Under the pieces are notes generated by a model that saw only the letters and a program-made list of their open reading frames with translations, searched no databases and had not been told where the DNA came from. Of a DNA stretch of 5,892 nucleotides, positions 3,936-5,892 are shown one piece after another (positions within the stretch are counted from its first letter, which is position 1; each line of letters opens with the position of its first letter). A program made the translations under genes and the position numbers. Source of the DNA: an uncultured Rhodospirillales bacterium. GTDB taxonomy: Bacteria; Pseudomonadota; Alphaproteobacteria; ATCC43930; CGMCC-115725. Location: contig CAIUCF010000129.1 in NCBI GenBank assembly GCA_903897565.1, forward strand, positions 1-5,892. Direction: 5' to 3'.

Positions 3936-5892
3936 GTGAGTTACCCGCCTCGGCCAAAATCATCGTCATCGGCGGCGGTATCGTCGGCTGTTCAGTCGCC
4001 TACCACCTCGCCAAACGCGGCCTGGAGACCCTGGTGCTCGAACGCCACCAGCTGACCTCAGGTTCGACCTGGCACGCCGCCGGCCTCGTCGGCCAGCTCC
4101 GCACCAGCGCCAACATCACCAAGCTGCTCGGATATTCGGTCGAACTCTACGACAAGCTCGAGGCGGAGACCGGTTACGGCACCGGCTGGAAGCGCAACGG
4201 CGGCCTGCGTCTCGCCTGCAACGAGGATCGCTGGATCGAGGTCAAGCGCCAGGCCACCACCGCACGCAGCTTCGGCCTCGACATGCACCTGCTGTCGCCT
4301 CGGGAAGCTCAGGACCTGTGGCCGCTGATGAATGTCGACGACGTCATCGGCGCCGCCTTCCTGCCGACCGACGGCCAGGCCAGTCCTTCGGACATTACCC
4401 AGGCGCTGGCCAAGGGCGCGCGCATGGCCGGCGCCAAAGTGATCGAAGGCGTCTCGGTCGAAGATTTCGTCGTCGACAATGGCCGGCTCGTCGGGCTCAA
4501 GACCTCCGCGGGCATCATCCGGTGTGAGAAGGCCGTGCTGTGCGGCGGACAATGGACGCGCCAGCTCGCCGCCCGCGCCGGCGTCGCGGTGCCGCTGTTC
4601 GCGGTCCAGCACCAGTACCTCATCACCGAGGCGATTGCCGGCGTCACATCCAACATGCCGACCCTGCGCGATCCCGACCGCCTCACCTATTACAAGGAAG
4701 AGGTCGGCGGCCTGGTCATGGGCGGGTATGAATCCAACCCGATCCCCTGGGACAGCAGCAAGGTGCCCGAGGACTTCGCCTTCCGCCTGCTGCAGGACAA
4801 CTGGGACCATTTCGAGCCGCTGATGGAACTGGCGCTCGGCCGCGTGCCGGCACTCGGGCAGGCCGGGATCAAGCAGATGATCAACGGTCTGGAGAGCTTC
4901 ACGCCCGACGGCAACTGGATCATCGGCGAGGCGCCGGAGCTGCCGGGCCTGTTCGTCGGCGCCGGCTTCAACGCCTTCGGCATCGCCTCGGCCGGAGGCG
5001 CCGGCATGGCGCTCGCCGAATGGGTCGCCGATGGCGAGCCGCCCTTCGACGTCTGGCCGGTCGATATCCGCCGCTTCGGCCCCAACCACCGCGACCCGGC
5101 CTGGGTGCGGACCCGGACCCTGGAGGCCTATTCCAAACACTACACCATCGCCTGGCCGCTCGAGGAATACCGCTCCGGCCGGCCGTTGCGGCGCTCGCCG
5201 CTTTATGAGCGACTGCTGGAGAAAGGCGCCTGCTTCGGCGAGAAGCTCGGCTTCGAGCGGCCGAACTGGTTTGCCGATCTCGCCGCCGGCGAAGCGCCGG
5301 TCGATTGCTATTCATACACCAGGCCCGGCTGGCTCGACGCCGTGGCCCGCGAGCACAAGGCGTGCCGGGAAGCCGCCGTGGTGTTCGACCAGACCAGCTT
5401 CGCCAAGGCGCTGCTCATCGGCCGCGACGCCGAAAAGGCACTGTCCTGGATCTGCGCCAACGACGTCAACGGCCCCGTGGGCCGTGTGGTCTATACCCAG
5501 ATGCTGAACGCCAAGGGCGGCATCGAATGCGACCTGACGGTGATCCGTCGTGCCGAGGATCGCTACTACATCGTCACCGGCACCGGCTTCGCCACCCATG
5601 ATTTCGACTGGATCCGCCGCTCGATCCCGGCGGGGCTCGACGCCAGCTTGATCGACGTCACGCCGATCAACGCGGTCCTCTCGCTGATGGGGCCGAAATC
5701 CCGCGACATCCTCGCCGGCGTCACCGAGAGCGACGTCTCGCATGCCGGCTTCCCCTTCGCCACGGCCCGGGAAATCCCCGTCGCGGGCGCCACCGTGCTG
5801 GCGGTGCGCATTACCTATGTCGGCGAGCTCGGCTGGGAGCTGCATATCCCCGTGGAATTCGCGGCCACCGTCTACGATGCGATCATGGCGGC
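3932..5892 (+). CDS. FAD-dependent dehydrogenase with GcvT folate domain (dimethylglycine/sarcosine dehydrogenase type), partial
   Basis: The first 653 residues of a protein expected to be about 810-850 aa; the right edge cuts it within the GcvT part. Family members oxidatively demethylate N-methylated glycines and pass the formaldehyde-level carbon to tetrahydrofolate as methylene-THF. Seen in order: a DAO-type FAD domain with the dinucleotide motif VIGGGIVG (12-19); GSTWHAAGL (44-52), whose His48 is at the position that binds FAD covalently in mammalian DMGDH and SARDH; the closing FAD segment FVGAGFNAFGIASAGGAG (341-358); a central linker domain at about 370-425; then the GcvT domain from about 426, with MLNAKGGIECDL (524-535; Asp534 at the folate-contacting catalytic Asp) and YVGELGWEL (629-637). 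The ATG overlaps the kinase stop (ATGA), with GGAG 11-14 nt upstream. The true substrate (dimethylglycine, sarcosine or another N-methyl amine) cannot be decided. Confidence 0.9.
   Translation, partial: MSELPASAKIIVIGGGIVGCSVAYHLAKRGLETLVLERHQLTSGSTWHAAGLVGQLRTSANITKLLGYSVELYDKLEAETGYGTGWKRNGGLRLACNEDRWIEVKRQATTARSFGLDMHLLSPREAQDLWPLMNVDDVIGAAFLPTDGQASPSDITQALAKGARMAGAKVIEGVSVEDFVVDNGRLVGLKTSAGIIRCEKAVLCGGQWTRQLAARAGVAVPLFAVQHQYLITEAIAGVTSNMPTLRDPDRLTYYKEEVGGLVMGGYESNPIPWDSSKVPEDFAFRLLQDNWDHFEPLMELALGRVPALGQAGIKQMINGLESFTPDGNWIIGEAPELPGLFVGAGFNAFGIASAGGAGMALAEWVADGEPPFDVWPVDIRRFGPNHRDPAWVRTRTLEAYSKHYTIAWPLEEYRSGRPLRRSPLYERLLEKGACFGEKLGFERPNWFADLAAGEAPVDCYSYTRPGWLDAVAREHKACREAAVVFDQTSFAKALLIGRDAEKALSWICANDVNGPVGRVVYTQMLNAKGGIECDLTVIRRAEDRYYIVTGTGFATHDFDWIRRSIPAGLDASLIDVTPINAVLSLMGPKSRDILAGVTESDVSHAGFPFATAREIPVAGATVLAVRITYVGELGWELHIPVEFAATVYDAIMA

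Noticed and set aside
4058..5140. Long minus-strand open frame (360 codons) opposite the FAD dehydrogenase
   Set aside because: Mirrors codon bias of the sense gene, whose FAD motifs are unmistakable; no recognisable protein.

Overview
The window is high-GC DNA (most reading frames favour G/C at the third codon position). It most resembles an alphaproteobacterial chromosome, Rhizobiales or Rhodospirillales in style. That placement is an inference from composition, gene content and the type of GcvT-fused flavoprotein; no rRNA or other phylogenetic marker is present. It is densely coding, with no tRNA, rRNA, CRISPR array, IS element or phage gene visible.

Left part, minus strand (about 1-1520): three tightly packed genes of the methionine salvage (methylthioadenosine recycling) pathway, read right to left as mtnB, mtnD, mtnC. 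mtnB and mtnD overlap by ATGA. mtnC follows the mtnD stop by 4 nt, runs off the left edge, and appears to begin at a non-canonical CTG (or ATT) codon. Together they turn methylthioribulose-1-phosphate into 4-methylthio-2-oxobutanoate, the precursor of methionine, plus formate. mtnA and mtnK are not in the window.

Middle (1521-1769): a divergent intergenic region of about 250 bp that must hold the promoters of both transcription units. No convincing sigma-70 boxes or known riboswitch were found. A possible short coupled leader ORF lies just upstream of mtnB, which has no good ribosome binding site of its own.

Right part, plus strand (1770-5892): three genes that look like one operon. The first is a polytopic membrane protein of the GT87/DUF2029 glycosyltransferase family. 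The second, 15 nt later with a perfect Shine-Dalgarno, is a choline/ethanolamine-kinase-like phosphotransferase of the APH fold. The third overlaps it by ATGA and is a large FAD-dependent dehydrogenase fused to a GcvT-type folate domain (dimethylglycine/sarcosine dehydrogenase type), cut by the right edge. The last two genes suggest coupled handling of an N-methylated amine: an amino-alcohol or similar metabolite kinase, plus an oxidative demethylase that passes its one-carbon unit to tetrahydrofolate. The substrate cannot be told from sequence. The role of the membrane glycosyltransferase in this unit is unexplained.

The most notable points are the non-canonical start of mtnC, the kinase/demethylase coupling, the possible leader ORF before mtnB, an AT-richer first half of the GT87 gene, and a perfect 12-bp palindrome overlapping the start of that gene.
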